Assembly: GCA_963846495.1 (NCBI GenBank)
Contig: CAWJWP010000029.1
Coordinates: 62,001 to 126,000, forward strand
Origin: DASYQD01 sp963846495
Lineage (GTDB): Bacteria; Acidobacteriota; Thermoanaerobaculia; Multivoradales; JAIOJS01
Reading direction: 5' to 3'
DNA length: 64,000 bases
The position numbers and the translations under genes are program-made. This document shows positions 1 to 8,954 of the stretch, in pieces; within the stretch, counting starts at the first letter, position 1; each line of letters begins with the position of its first letter. Under the pieces are notes generated by a model. That model had not been told where the DNA came from. It worked only from the letters and a program-made list of their open reading frames with translations, and searched no databases.

Positions 1-3
1 CGC

Positions 4-2148
4 TTGCGGGTGGTCAACCGCGGGCACGATCCTGGACGGTCCAGCGTCCGGCGCGTCCTTGGCCGGCGGATGTTCGCGAGATGCAAGGCGGCCCGAGTCC
101 CCGGCCTCGTGGCTTGGTGCAACTTCGACCTCGCCCGCCAGCTGGGGTTCCGGGTGCCGGCCTCGAACCGCATGACTCCGGAGCTCCACGAGCAACTCGT
201 CGCCGCCCTCTCCTACCAGATACTGCGACGGGGCGAGGTGGTCGCGCACCGCCCGTGGATCCACCTCGATGCAGACCGTTACGGGGGCGAAGGCCTCGGA
301 CTCCACCGCGGCTCAGCCCGGGGCGCGTTCCATCCCCGCGGAGACATGTTCCTCAAGGGAATCGGGCCGACACCGCTGTGCCGCAACGACCCTGATGACT
401 ACTACCACTCCCACGGCGGCGCACACATGTGGCACGGCCTGTTCGTGGCCGCACTGAGCGAGGTTTGCACGAACCTCTTCACCAACGGTTCCACCCGGAT
501 CCTCGCCATCGTCGATCAAGGGGACGACACGGTTTACCCGTCCGGGGAACGGCATCCTAGGGCGATCGAAGTCCGCATCGGCAGTCATCTTCGGCTCGCG
601 CATACCCTGGTGGAACGACGGCCGGGGGATCGACCCCGGTGCACGACCTTCCTGGCGATGGCGCACGCGACGGGGCAGCTCGTGCTCGCAGGCAAGGGGC
701 GGTCCGCCAGGGCGCGCCCGGACCTCCGCGCCACCATGCTACGCATCATCGACGATCACGCGCGGACGGCTGCCGAGCACGCCAGGTGGCGGCTGACACA
801 CAGCTCCATCTCGCCGTCGAACCTGCAGCTGGACGGCGCCCTCCTGGACCTGCCGCAGGCCAGAGCCAATCCCCGGTGTGTGCCGCTCCTTCCGGAGTAC
901 GGCCTCGACTACGAGTCCGTTCCGCGGACGGACTACATGGACCGGGCGGACGCGCTGCAGGCCACCTACAACAAGTTGCGCAACAGCATGGCGGAGCCGC
1001 TGCGACGGCGGCTGAACGCCCAAGCTCTCGACGTACCTGCCGAGCTCGACGCCGCGTACCTCCATCACCTGACCCTCCAGTTGCTCTGTGCCACGGGCAT
1101 CAAGCGTGCCGCTGCGGAGCGGATACAGCGCACGAACCCGCCTCTCGCGCGGCGCTTTGCTGAGGTGGTGATGAGCCTGTCTAATCTGCGGAACCCCGCC
1201 AGCGTGAGAAAGCTCATCTCGTACTCCGAGCAGGCGGCCGTCGTCGACGTGTTCGGACTGCTCGGCGCCATGCCGCGCCTCTACTTCGACGCACCAGGCG
1301 GCAGCCTCGCGCGGGCGATCGAGAGGCACCTTCTCCCGGTGTATCGGGGGAACCGCTTTCACGTCGCGATGCGCCAGAAGCGCTGTCGCACCCTGAGTCG
1401 CGAGCTCGCGGTAGTCTATGGGGAGGTCATGGACGCCTGTCGCGCGGTGGTGCCGCAGTTTTATGGCAGCGCGGCCGCGATGCAGGCGTCGATCCGGGCC
1501 CGCGCGGAATTCGAGAACCGTCCGCTCGAACGGCTCTACTTCGAGCGGCGGCGGGATGTGTTCCGGGCGGCGGCGGCGGGTTTCCGGTCTGATCGGGATG
1601 CAGACGCCGTGCGCAAGACCATCGACGCCACGGTGGCGGGGTCCTTGCGCGGCGTCGAAGCACTGCTGGTCAGGGGGACCGCCCGCGAGCTCGACGACGG
1701 CGGCGTGGAGCTACAGGTTTGCACTGTTGCCGGCCTTCGCTACTCGCTACGCGCCTGGAATGACAGAGCGCAGAAGCGCCGCCTCCACGTAGAGATCTCG
1801 CTGCGGAAGCGGCGGGGAGGTGTCTACCAGGCCGACCTGCCGGGCGAGCCGTGCCTGACTCGCCGGCAGCTCGGCGCTCTCCGATACACCTGCTCCACCG
1901 ACGGCTGGCAGACGACGGTCGACGTACCCGGCCGCCTCCAGGGCGAGGGGCGCTCGCGGGCCGTCATGGCATTTGCAGGCATCCGGCCGTCCGGCCCCTA
2001 CGGCACGCTCGAGGGCTATTTCTACGACGGCCGCGATCCCGGCTTCTGCATCCGCGACTCCGGCGATCCGTTCCGGGGCTATGCCTTCGCGGTTCCGGAC
2101 CGCTTCGAGCTGCGCAGCATCCTCGCCCGGGGCCCCCGACCGCGCTAG
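4..2148 (+). CDS. Divergent SelO/YdiU-like pseudokinase-fold protein (5' end may lie outside the window)
   Basis: The reading frame is open to the window edge, so the TTG at 4 is only the first visible start; an ATG at 70 is another. Residues around 117-124 read LKGIGPTP, followed by an R, a Gly-rich stretch, a conserved Glu, and later RILAIVDQGD and SHLRLAHT. This order matches the SelO family (protein AMPylases with a kinase-like fold), where LKGxGxTPxSR carries the ATP-binding lysine. The second signature, NTDN...LD in SelO, appears here near residue 270 as SPSNLQLDG...LLD: the Asn and downstream Asp persist but the Asp taken as catalytic base is replaced. The usual GDGRA after the Lys motif is replaced by an Asp/His-rich insertion. 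At about 714 aa it is longer than typical SelO (about 480-550 aa). Activity is therefore doubtful; the fold assignment is inference from motifs. Confidence 0.6.
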   Translation: MRVVNRGHDPGRSSVRRVLGRRMFARCKAARVPGLVAWCNFDLARQLGFRVPASNRMTPELHEQLVAALSYQILRRGEVVAHRPWIHLDADRYGGEGLGLHRGSARGAFHPRGDMFLKGIGPTPLCRNDPDDYYHSHGGAHMWHGLFVAALSEVCTNLFTNGSTRILAIVDQGDDTVYPSGERHPRAIEVRIGSHLRLAHTLVERRPGDRPRCTTFLAMAHATGQLVLAGKGRSARARPDLRATMLRIIDDHARTAAEHARWRLTHSSISPSNLQLDGALLDLPQARANPRCVPLLPEYGLDYESVPRTDYMDRADALQATYNKLRNSMAEPLRRRLNAQALDVPAELDAAYLHHLTLQLLCATGIKRAAAERIQRTNPPLARRFAEVVMSLSNLRNPASVRKLISYSEQAAVVDVFGLLGAMPRLYFDAPGGSLARAIERHLLPVYRGNRFHVAMRQKRCRTLSRELAVVYGEVMDACRAVVPQFYGSAAAMQASIRARAEFENRPLERLYFERRRDVFRAAAAGFRSDRDADAVRKTIDATVAGSLRGVEALLVRGTARELDDGGVELQVCTVAGLRYSLRAWNDRAQKRRLHVEISLRKRRGGVYQADLPGEPCLTRRQLGALRYTCSTDGWQTTVDVPGRLQGEGRSRAVMAFAGIRPSGPYGTLEGYFYDGRDPGFCIRDSGDPFRGYAFAVPDRFELRSILARGPRPR

Positions 2149-2486
2149 GACTTGCGGCTTGGCCCGCACAACGCGATGGCTGGGTTGGTGATCGCCTCGG
2201 GCCCGTGTAGACGAAACCTAGGCCAGGCAACGCGCCGCCCGATCGCCATCCAGGATCGCGTAGGCGTCGAGGACCTGCAGCCTCCGCAGCGCGGGCGCGG
2301 CCAGGCGAGCGTCACCACCTCTCCCGCGCGAAGCCCTGCGCATTTGTGCTGGGCTCATGCTCATCGCGACCGGTCAAGGCTCACGGATTCGTACCACTCG
2401 CGCCGCCGCTGGCGACGCCCGCGGCACCCGCCGTCGGGCGGTGGGCTACTCTTGTGTCGTCAGCGGTGCGGCCTCGGAGGATCAAC
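2149..2486. other. Intergenic gap, 338 bp
   Basis: No convincing coding frame, tRNA or terminator with a T-tract was found. The only structure noticed is a short GC palindrome (CCCGCC..GGGCGG) near 2430-2445. The last bases hold the ribosome-binding site of the methyltransferase gene. Confidence 0.5.
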
Positions 2487-3092
2487 GTGAGCGGCTGGCG
2501 GCGCGCGCGCTACAGCGTCTACGCGACCTTCTACGACCTCGGTCCCGGCTTCGCCGAGGAGCGCCGGCGCGCCATCTCGCTGCTCGCACTGCAGCCCGGC
2601 GAGCGCGTGCTGGTTCCCGGCGTGGGTACCGGCGCCGACCTGCCGCTGCTGCCAACGTCGGTCGAGGTGCTGGGCATCGACCTCACGCCGGCGATGCTGC
2701 AGCGGGCGCGGCAGCACGGCCGGCCCGGCGTCGAGCTGCGGGTGATGAATGCCGAGCGGCTGGAGCTGCCCGACGAGAGCTTCGACGCCGTGCTGCTGCA
2801 CCAGGTGCTCGAGCCGGTGCGCGACGCGGCCGCCTGCCTCGCCGAAGCGGCGCGCGTGCTGCGCCCGGGCGGCCGCATCTCGGTGTTCGACAAGTTCATC
2901 CCCGAGGACGCGCCGGCCTCGCCGTGGAAGGTGGCGCTGGCGCGCGCCGTCGACCTCGTCTTCACCACTTCGAAGGTTCGCTTCAGCGACGTCCTCGCGC
3001 GCTCGCGCGCGCCGCTCGCCGTCGAGCACGAGGAAGCGTCGACGCCGCCCTTCAGCATCCTCGTGCTGCGGCGGCCGGAGGAAGCTCGGTGA
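2487..3092 (+). CDS. Class I SAM-dependent methyltransferase (Methyltransf_11 type)
   Basis: A 201-aa protein with the class I methyltransferase layout: SAM-binding motif I VLVPGVGTGADLPLL at about residues 40-55, the acidic GIDLTPAML motif II, an NAERLELPDESFDAVLLHQVLEPV stretch corresponding to the adenine-binding and post-motif strands, then a RPGGRISVFDKF strand. The frame is open further upstream, but the GTG at 2487 is chosen because a GGAGG lies 6 bp before it. The substrate cannot be told from sequence; the YDLxPGFAEERRR N-terminus resembles membrane-lipid or quinone methyltransferase relatives. Its stop overlaps the start of the next gene (GTGA at 3089-3092), so the two are probably translationally coupled. 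Confidence 0.85.
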   Translation: MSGWRRARYSVYATFYDLGPGFAEERRRAISLLALQPGERVLVPGVGTGADLPLLPTSVEVLGIDLTPAMLQRARQHGRPGVELRVMNAERLELPDESFDAVLLHQVLEPVRDAAACLAEAARVLRPGGRISVFDKFIPEDAPASPWKVALARAVDLVFTTSKVRFSDVLARSRAPLAVEHEEASTPPFSILVLRRPEEAR

Positions 3093-4300
3093 CCGGCGCA
3101 CGCCGTTCTGCTGCGTGGGGCAGCCGCACCGCCCGGGTTCTGTGCGCGCTCGTCGTCGCGCTGATCGCGCGCTCGGCCGGCGCGGTGCCGACGGAGGTAC
3201 CGCTACCGAAGGACGTGCAGCCGCTGCCCGTCGAGAACGTGCTGGCGCTGACGCCTGAGATGCGCGAATGGGTGCATGCGCAGGTGTCGCCGACGATGGC
3301 GCCGACCGCACGGCTCGACACGCTGGTGCGTCAGCTGCAAGCCATCGACGGCGCCGCGATGCGCTACGACGCCTGGTTCAACTCCACCGCCGCGGAGGCG
3401 TTCGCCGCCCGCCGCTTCAACTGCCTGTCGTTCTCGCACCTCTTGATCGCCATGGCGCGCGAGCTCGGCCTCGATGCCTACTACCTCGAGGCGCGCTACC
3501 GCCAACGCTACGACCGCGAGGGCGACCTCGTGTTGCTCGCCGGCCACATCACCGTCGGCTACGGGGACGGGCCGCGCCGCTGGGTGGTCGAGTTCGGCAA
3601 CGAGGCGAAGCTCGAGACGGCGCGCGTGCGCCAGCTCGACGACCGGCGCGCGCTCGCGCTCCACTACTCCAACGTCGGCGCCGCTCACCTGCGGCAGGGC
3701 GATCCGCGCTCGGCGCTGGCGGCGCTCGCCACCGCGGTCGAGGTCGATCCCGGCACGGCGGGCGCGTGGGTGAACCTCGGCGTGGCGCTGCGCCGCCGCG
3801 GCGAGATCAAGGCTGCCGAGGCCGCCTACCGCCGCGCCATCGAGGTCGACGCCGAGGTGGTGCCCGGCTTCGCCAACCTCTACTCGCTGCTGCGCGCCAC
3901 CGGCCGCGGCAAGGAGGCGAGCGCCCTCGTCGCCGACATCTCGCGCCTGCGCGCCAAGGACCCGTGGCTGCTCATGGCCATCGGCGACGAGTGCCTGAAC
4001 GCCGGCGACGTCGCCTGCGCCGAGCGGCTCTTCAAGCAGGCGCGCAAGGGAGCGTCCGACGAAGCCGCGCCCTACGCCTCGCTGGCGACGCTGGCACTCG
4101 TCAAGGGCGACTCGGCGAAGGCGCTCAAGTGGCTGCGCCGCGCCGAGGCGATCGACCCGGGCGAGCCCCGCCTCATCGGCCTGCGCTCCGCGCTCGGCCT
4201 GCCGCCGCGCGTGCTGCAGACCTCGAGCGTCGAGCCGCGGGTCGTGGCGCCCGCGCCTGCGCAGGCAGCGGACCGGCCGCCGCCACCGAATCCCAATTAG
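3089..4300 (+). CDS. Exported transglutaminase-like/TPR protein
   Basis: The GTG at 3089 overlaps the preceding stop. The 403-aa product starts with an Arg-rich n-region and the hydrophobic segment VLCALVVALIARSAGA, a likely signal peptide. A papain/transglutaminase-like core follows: Cys near residue 112 (RRFNCLSFSHLLI), His near 152 (AGHITVGY) and an acidic residue near 168 (VVEFGNE). Residues about 190-360 hold three to four TPR-like helical repeats (NVGAAHLRQGDPRSALAAL, NLGVALRRRGEIKAAEAAY and relatives). The tail is Pro/Ala-rich. The family is common in proteobacterial and acidobacterial envelopes, but its substrate is not known; a protease or scaffolding role is inference. The transglutaminase-like assignment is firmer than the exact repeat count. 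Confidence 0.75.
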   Translation: MTGARRSAAWGSRTARVLCALVVALIARSAGAVPTEVPLPKDVQPLPVENVLALTPEMREWVHAQVSPTMAPTARLDTLVRQLQAIDGAAMRYDAWFNSTAAEAFAARRFNCLSFSHLLIAMARELGLDAYYLEARYRQRYDREGDLVLLAGHITVGYGDGPRRWVVEFGNEAKLETARVRQLDDRRALALHYSNVGAAHLRQGDPRSALAALATAVEVDPGTAGAWVNLGVALRRRGEIKAAEAAYRRAIEVDAEVVPGFANLYSLLRATGRGKEASALVADISRLRAKDPWLLMAIGDECLNAGDVACAERLFKQARKGASDEAAPYASLATLALVKGDSAKALKWLRRAEAIDPGEPRLIGLRSALGLPPRVLQTSSVEPRVVAPAPAQAADRPPPPNPN

Positions 4301-4321
4301 CGCGCGACCCGCGCTCCCGGC

Positions 4322-4795
4322 TCAGGCGAGCGCGTCGAGGGCGTCGATGACTTGCTGGTCGTGCTCGCTGACGTCCACCTTCTTCCACACCTTGCGCACG
4401 ACGCCGTCGCCGTCGATGAGGAAGGTCGAGCGCTGCACGCCCATGTACTTCTTGCCGTAGTTGTTCTTCTCGCGCCAGGCGCCGTAGGTCTCGGCCACCT
4501 TGTGGTCGGGGTCGGCGAGGAGCGGGAAGTCGAGCGAGTACTTGTCGCGGAAGGCGGCGTGGCTGCGCACGTCGTCGGGGCTGACGCCGAGCACCAGCGC
4601 GCCGCGCTCGGCGAGCTCGGGACGGCGGTCGCGGAAGGCGCACGCCTCTTTGGTGCAGCCCGGCGTGTCGTCCTGCGGGTAGAAATAGAGCACCACCGGC
4701 TTGCCGCGCTGCCCCGACAGGCGCAACGGCTCGCCGCGGTCGGTCTGCAGCTCGAAGTCAGGGGCTTGCTTGCCTTCCTCGATCCACTCGCTCAT
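4322..4795 (-). CDS. bcp: Thioredoxin-dependent peroxiredoxin, BCP/PrxQ type
   Basis: The 157-aa product is the normal length for BCP. It reduces H2O2 and organic hydroperoxides in the cytoplasm with thioredoxin as electron donor. The peroxidatic Cys is C47 in DTPGCTKEAC and the resolving Cys is C52, the classic five-residue spacing of PrxQ. The C-terminal region has RSTFLIDGDGVVRKVW, typical of the family. The ATG at 4795 is preceded on the minus strand by an excellent AGGAGG about 6 bp upstream; longer upstream extensions of the frame lack a better start. The gene converges on the TPR gene with 21 bp between the two stops and diverges from the serine-hydrolase gene. Confidence 0.95.
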   Translation of the reverse strand: MSEWIEEGKQAPDFELQTDRGEPLRLSGQRGKPVVLYFYPQDDTPGCTKEACAFRDRRPELAERGALVLGVSPDDVRSHAAFRDKYSLDFPLLADPDHKVAETYGAWREKNNYGKKYMGVQRSTFLIDGDGVVRKVWKKVDVSEHDQQVIDALDALA

Positions 4796-5049
4796 CGCCG
4801 CACCTCCTGGGCGCGCGGAGTCTAACCGGCGCATGGCGCCGGGTGACGCTCGACCTCGAGAAGGTCGTCCCCACCGTCGTGCTGGGTTGGGAGCAGCGCG
4901 TGACGAGGCACAGCAAAGTGGTCCGACCCGCCGGCCGGCAAGCCGCACCCGCCACCCTCGCCACATCCCTCTTCCTCCGCTCCTCTGCCCCCGCGCACAT
5001 CTCTTGCATCGCTCGTCCGTCCCCGCCAAGAGTGAGGGGAGGAGAGAGC

Positions 5050-6540
5050 GTGCTCAGACAGACGGTAGACGACATCGCCAAGGAAGCAGGAGCCAGCGAA
5101 ATCGCGGTCTCCTTCTACGACTGGGAGACCGCCACCGCCTGGAGCATGCGCGGCGAGCGCTGGTTCCACGCCGCGAGCACGATCAAGCTCGCCATCCTTC
5201 TCGCCCTCGTCGACGCCATCGCCGCCGGGAACTTCGAGTGGGACTCCTGGCTCCACGTTCGCAATCGCTTCGCCAGCCGCGTCGACGCCGAGCCCTTTCG
5301 CATCGCCAGGGAACGCGACGCCGACTCTGTCGTCCACGCCGAGATCGGCAAGCTCATGCGCGTCAGCGCCCTCGCCGAACGCATGATCGTGGCGAGCAGC
5401 AACCTCGCCACCAACCTCCTCCTCGACCTCCTCGGCGTGAGCGAGACCCGCGAGGCGATCGCACGTCTCGGCCTCCATGGCATCGAAGTCGTCCGTGCCG
5501 TCGAGGACCATCGCGCCTTCGAGGCCGGCGTCAACAACCGCGTCACCGCCGACGGCCTCCTCCAGCTCCTGCGCCTCCTCCACGAAGGCCGCGGCATCGG
5601 CGCCGAAGGCGCCAAGCACATGATCGACGTCCTCACCCGCCAGGAGCTTCAGAGCGCGACGCGTCTCGGCCTTCCCGACGCGATCCGCAGCCGCGCCCGC
5701 GTCGCCAACAAGACCGGCGAGATCGCCAACGCCGCGCACGACGCCGGCCTAGTCTTCCTGCCCGACCGCCGCCCCTTCGCGCTCGTCGTGCTCAGCGAGT
5801 GGACCGCCGCCAGCAACGGCAGCCGCCAGGCGGCCCTCGGCAACGTCGTCAACGCCGTCTACCGCCACTTCGTCGAACCGTCGACGGCGCGCAGCGTGGA
5901 GGTGACCGGCTTGAGAGAGCCCTCGCGCTTTCCCCTGCGCATCGTCGACGGCCTGCGGCTGCCCGCCGACTACCGCCAGGCCCTCAAGCCCGGCGCGCTG
6001 CTCGTCGACGAAGAAGGCCGCGGCCGCCGGCTGCCGCGCTTCTTCTACGAAGTCGATTCCTGGCTCACCGCCAAGGAGCTCGAGCTGGCGCCCAACTTCG
6101 AGCTCCACGAATTCATCCAGACCGACGTGCGCGAGGCGGCGGTGCTGCGCGGCTTCCCGCGCTACGTGCCCTGCGCGCTGGTGCTGCTCGCGGGAGCGCT
6201 GGCGATGTTCCGCGACAAGGTCGGCACGGAGGTGCGGGTCGCCGCCAACGGCGGCTACCGCTCGCCGGGCCACGCGCGCTCGCGCGCCGCCTCCACCCAC
6301 TGTTGGGGCACGGCGGCCAACGTCTACCAGATCGGCGACGAGCTGCTCGACCGCCCGGAAGTCATCGAGAAGTACCGCGAGATCGCGCGGTTGTCGCTGC
6401 CGCACGTCAACGTCCGCTCGTACGGTCACGGCCCCGGCTTCACCGACGATCACCTCCACCTCGATCTCGGCTACGTGACCGTGGTGCCCCGCGAGGCCGC
6501 CGGCGAGGAGGAGTGGGGGCCGGGGGAGGAGGCGTCATGA
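5050..6540 (+). CDS. Fusion of class A serine hydrolase (beta-lactamase fold) and M15-like carboxypeptidase domain
   Basis: The GTG at 5050 is chosen because a GGGGAGGAGAG run lies just upstream; the frame is open earlier but codes for unlikely sequence. The N-terminal half (about 1-285) has all three active-site elements of class A beta-lactamase-like enzymes: STIK at 43-46 (SxxK), SSN near 116-118 (SxN) and KTG at 221-223. The C-terminal half has H417-CWGTAAN, close to the M15 HxxGxAxD zinc motif but with Asn for Asp, and DDHLHLD at 466-472, resembling the ExWHxD end. No clear signal peptide is present at this start. An upstream start would add a weak hydrophobic stretch. Both halves belong to families acting on peptidoglycan or D-Ala peptides, so a wall-related role is inferred. 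The stop overlaps the next gene's ATG (ATGA). Confidence 0.75.
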   Translation: MLRQTVDDIAKEAGASEIAVSFYDWETATAWSMRGERWFHAASTIKLAILLALVDAIAAGNFEWDSWLHVRNRFASRVDAEPFRIARERDADSVVHAEIGKLMRVSALAERMIVASSNLATNLLLDLLGVSETREAIARLGLHGIEVVRAVEDHRAFEAGVNNRVTADGLLQLLRLLHEGRGIGAEGAKHMIDVLTRQELQSATRLGLPDAIRSRARVANKTGEIANAAHDAGLVFLPDRRPFALVVLSEWTAASNGSRQAALGNVVNAVYRHFVEPSTARSVEVTGLREPSRFPLRIVDGLRLPADYRQALKPGALLVDEEGRGRRLPRFFYEVDSWLTAKELELAPNFELHEFIQTDVREAAVLRGFPRYVPCALVLLAGALAMFRDKVGTEVRVAANGGYRSPGHARSRAASTHCWGTAANVYQIGDELLDRPEVIEKYREIARLSLPHVNVRSYGHGPGFTDDHLHLDLGYVTVVPREAAGEEEWGPGEEAS

Positions 6541-7856
6541 GCCCGCGACGCGACTCCGCGCCCGCGGTAGGTCGGGACGACAAGAAGCGCGAGCCGGCCG
6601 AAGCCGCCGTACCGCTGCAGCTCGCCGCGGTGGGGCTCGAGGCCGAGTTCGAGCTCTGGCTCGACGGCGAGCGCGTCAAGCCCGAGGAGATCTTCGACAG
6701 CCCGCGCGACATCATCCGCGGCGAGCTGATGCACCGCCACGGCACCTCCTACCACCTGCCCACCGGCGGCGCCGTCTACTTCGACACCGGCGTCATCGAG
6801 GTGGCGACGCCGGTCATCGAGCTCGAGCGCGGCTGCGCGGCGCGCGCCGGCCGCTCGCTGTGGGAAGGCATCCTCCACCTGCGCCGCGAGCTCGACGCCT
6901 GGCAGGCGAAGCATCGCCGCGAGGCGCGCCTCGTCGGCTTCTCGACCCACTACAACGTCTCGTTCCACGCGCCAACGGTCGAAGCGGGGGAGGCGAGCGT
7001 CGCCGCCGAGCGGCGCACCGTGCAGCAGCTCGCGCTGCTCCTCACCTACCTGCTGCCGGCGCCGGTGATGCTACTTGCCACCAACCGCGAGTCCACCGGC
7101 GTCGGCGTGCGCCCGCGCGGCGAGCGCATCGAGGTGACGGCCGACTTCACCCCCAGCTCGTCGCTGATGATCGCCGCCGCGACGGTGGTGGTGGCGATCG
7201 CGCGCGAGGTCATGCGCTGGCCGAGCTACGAGCTCGACGAGCTGCAGGCGCGCGGCTTCCCGGTGATCCGCGGCTTCAAGCCGCGCCGCCACACCTCGCG
7301 CAAGGGCTGGCTGGCGCGCTTCGATTGCTACCCGCGCAACCCGTTCACCACCGGCCTCGACGAAGAAGTCTGGGACGTCGACGAGTCGTACTGGCAGCAT
7401 CGCGGCGAGGCGCCGCGGCCGCTCTCGCTGCGCCGCATCGCGCAAGACGTCGTGCGGCGCTTCCGGCTCGGCATCCGCCGCGTGTCGGACCCGTTCACGT
7501 TGCGCCTCATCGACTCGGTGCTTTCGGGGCGCGCGCCGGCGCTGCTCGACCTGGCGCAGCGGCCGCCGGCCTACGAGGACGCCGGCCGCCCCGGTGCCTG
7601 GGACAACCTGTTTTCCGAGCGCCAGCTCGCGCGCTCGCGCTACGAGCGGGTGCTCATCCGCGCCATCTCCGGCCGCAAGCTGTGGATGCGGGGCTCGGCC
7701 TACACCCCGGTCGCCATGCGCGGCTGGTCGCAGGTCGTCTTCCGCCGCGAGCCCGACGGCGGGCGGCAGGTGATGTCGATCGACCAGCTGCTGACGCACC
7801 TGGACGACTGGGAGCGCACGAGCGAGCGCCAGGCGCGCAGCCGGACGCGGCTCTAG
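6537..7856 (+). CDS. GCS2-like carboxylate-amine ligase family protein
   Basis: A 439-aa protein whose ATG (6537) overlaps the stop of the serine-hydrolase gene. The N-terminal motif VGLEAEFELW at about 32-41 and the downstream DTGVIEVATPVIEL near 82-96 are the GxExE and E-x-ATP-type signatures of the glutamate-cysteine-ligase-like/amidoligase superfamily, where the acidic residues bind Mg-ATP. Further conserved-looking blocks are STHYNVSFH and TADFTPSSS. These enzymes join a carboxylate to an amine using ATP. The amine acceptor here is unknown. The overlap with a hydrolase that may act on D-amino-acid peptides suggests a linked ligase/hydrolase pair, possibly for a wall peptide or a small peptide, but this is inference. 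Confidence 0.65.
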   Translation: MSPRRDSAPAVGRDDKKREPAEAAVPLQLAAVGLEAEFELWLDGERVKPEEIFDSPRDIIRGELMHRHGTSYHLPTGGAVYFDTGVIEVATPVIELERGCAARAGRSLWEGILHLRRELDAWQAKHRREARLVGFSTHYNVSFHAPTVEAGEASVAAERRTVQQLALLLTYLLPAPVMLLATNRESTGVGVRPRGERIEVTADFTPSSSLMIAAATVVVAIAREVMRWPSYELDELQARGFPVIRGFKPRRHTSRKGWLARFDCYPRNPFTTGLDEEVWDVDESYWQHRGEAPRPLSLRRIAQDVVRRFRLGIRRVSDPFTLRLIDSVLSGRAPALLDLAQRPPAYEDAGRPGAWDNLFSERQLARSRYERVLIRAISGRKLWMRGSAYTPVAMRGWSQVVFRREPDGGRQVMSIDQLLTHLDDWERTSERQARSRTRL

Positions 7857-7862
7857 CGGGAG

Positions 7863-8954
7863 CTAACTGCCGCGCGCGGTGCCGTCGCAGCCGCTCTCGT
7901 CCTTCAGCCAGCGTACGGCAGCCGCGAAGGTGGCATCCCAGTCGCCGCCGGTCCTGTCATTGGCATCGGCACCGGGCGCCGTCGTGATCACGTCCGGCAC
8001 GACCTGTCCGCCGTAGAGCCGGCCCGTGCGGTCGGCCATCACGGCGACGGTGAGCACGAGGATGGCGCCATCGCCCAGCGGCAGCTCGTCGTTGGCGGTC
8101 GAAAGGCCGCGGGTCGGCTGGCCGAAGCTGCGCGAGCGCGGACGTTGCCGGAAGGAGATGGCGACAGCCTCGCCCGAGCTCGCGGTGGCCCCGGAGGTGA
8201 GCACCGCCACTGGCGGCAGCGCCGTTAGCGCGCCGCGCTCGCCGCCGAGGTCGATCCACGCCGTGCTTCCCTCGCGCAGCTCGCCTCCCTGTAGCGACCA
8301 CCCGGTGCCGGTACCGCGCCGGTCGACGAAGTAGCCGTACGTGCCCTGGCCGAGCAGAGGCGCCAGCCCGCCGAGCATGGGCCACATATTGCCGCCGTGG
8401 TTGCCGCGCAGGTCGACCACGAAGCCGCAGCGCGCCTCGGCCGCCTTGGCGACCAGCCTGTCCCGCAGCTCGATCGCGTAGGTGCGGATGGCTGCCGGGT
8501 CATTGCCATCGTAGGCGGGTATGGCGACGTAGCCGACGCCGCCGAAGCGCAGCCGCACGTCGGGCGTGGGGTTTCGGGCGGTCGCGCGCGTCCAGCGTTT
8601 CGCCTGGCTCGGGGACATCAAGAAGCTGTGGCCATCGGCCAGCTGGGCCAGCACGGACCGGATGAAGCCGTGGGTTTGCGCCGGCTCGCTCACGCGGCGC
8701 GCCAGCGCGGCGCTGCGCTCTCGCACCTTCCGCCAGTCCACGCGGTCCGCATGCAGCGCACGCTGCTCGATGAGGTCCAAAGCGTGCTCGAGGTAGCGGC
8801 GCGCCTCGTCGTTCGCCGGTGGAGAAGGGCCGACGTCACGGGAGTCGATGCGCGACGGCGGCGGCCCGGCTGCGAGCGGGAAAGCTGCTGCGAGCAGAGC
8901 CAGCCCCACCAGCCGTGCGGGACGAAAGGCTCGATGGCCGGCCGAGCGAATCAA
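7863..8954 (-). CDS. Exported S41-family (C-terminal-processing/tricorn-like) serine peptidase
   Basis: The product of about 363 aa begins with LIRSAGHRAFRPARLVGLALLAAAFPLAAG, a good signal peptide, if the TTG at 8954 is the start; no strong ribosome-binding site is visible and a GTG at 8909 is the alternative. The S41 core is clear: CGFVVDLRGNHGG near residue 175, then VAVLTSGATASSGEAVAISF near 250-268 containing the nucleophile Ser, then GQPTRGLSTANDE and LYGGQVVPDVIT typical of the C-terminal strands. No PDZ domain is obvious. The TTG overlaps a TGA in another minus-strand frame (TTGA at 8951-8954), which would end the short gene remnant just upstream. The gene diverges from the giant Rhs gene. 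Confidence 0.8.
   Translation of the reverse strand: MIRSAGHRAFRPARLVGLALLAAAFPLAAGPPPSRIDSRDVGPSPPANDEARRYLEHALDLIEQRALHADRVDWRKVRERSAALARRVSEPAQTHGFIRSVLAQLADGHSFLMSPSQAKRWTRATARNPTPDVRLRFGGVGYVAIPAYDGNDPAAIRTYAIELRDRLVAKAAEARCGFVVDLRGNHGGNMWPMLGGLAPLLGQGTYGYFVDRRGTGTGWSLQGGELREGSTAWIDLGGERGALTALPPVAVLTSGATASSGEAVAISFRQRPRSRSFGQPTRGLSTANDELPLGDGAILVLTVAVMADRTGRLYGGQVVPDVITTAPGADANDRTGGDWDATFAAAVRWLKDESGCDGTARGS

Noticed and set aside
4701..6536. Upstream extension of the ligase frame by about 600 codons
   Set aside because: It overlaps the serine-hydrolase gene in another frame, is Arg/Pro/His-rich, and the ATG at 6537 overlaps the previous stop in the usual ATGA way.
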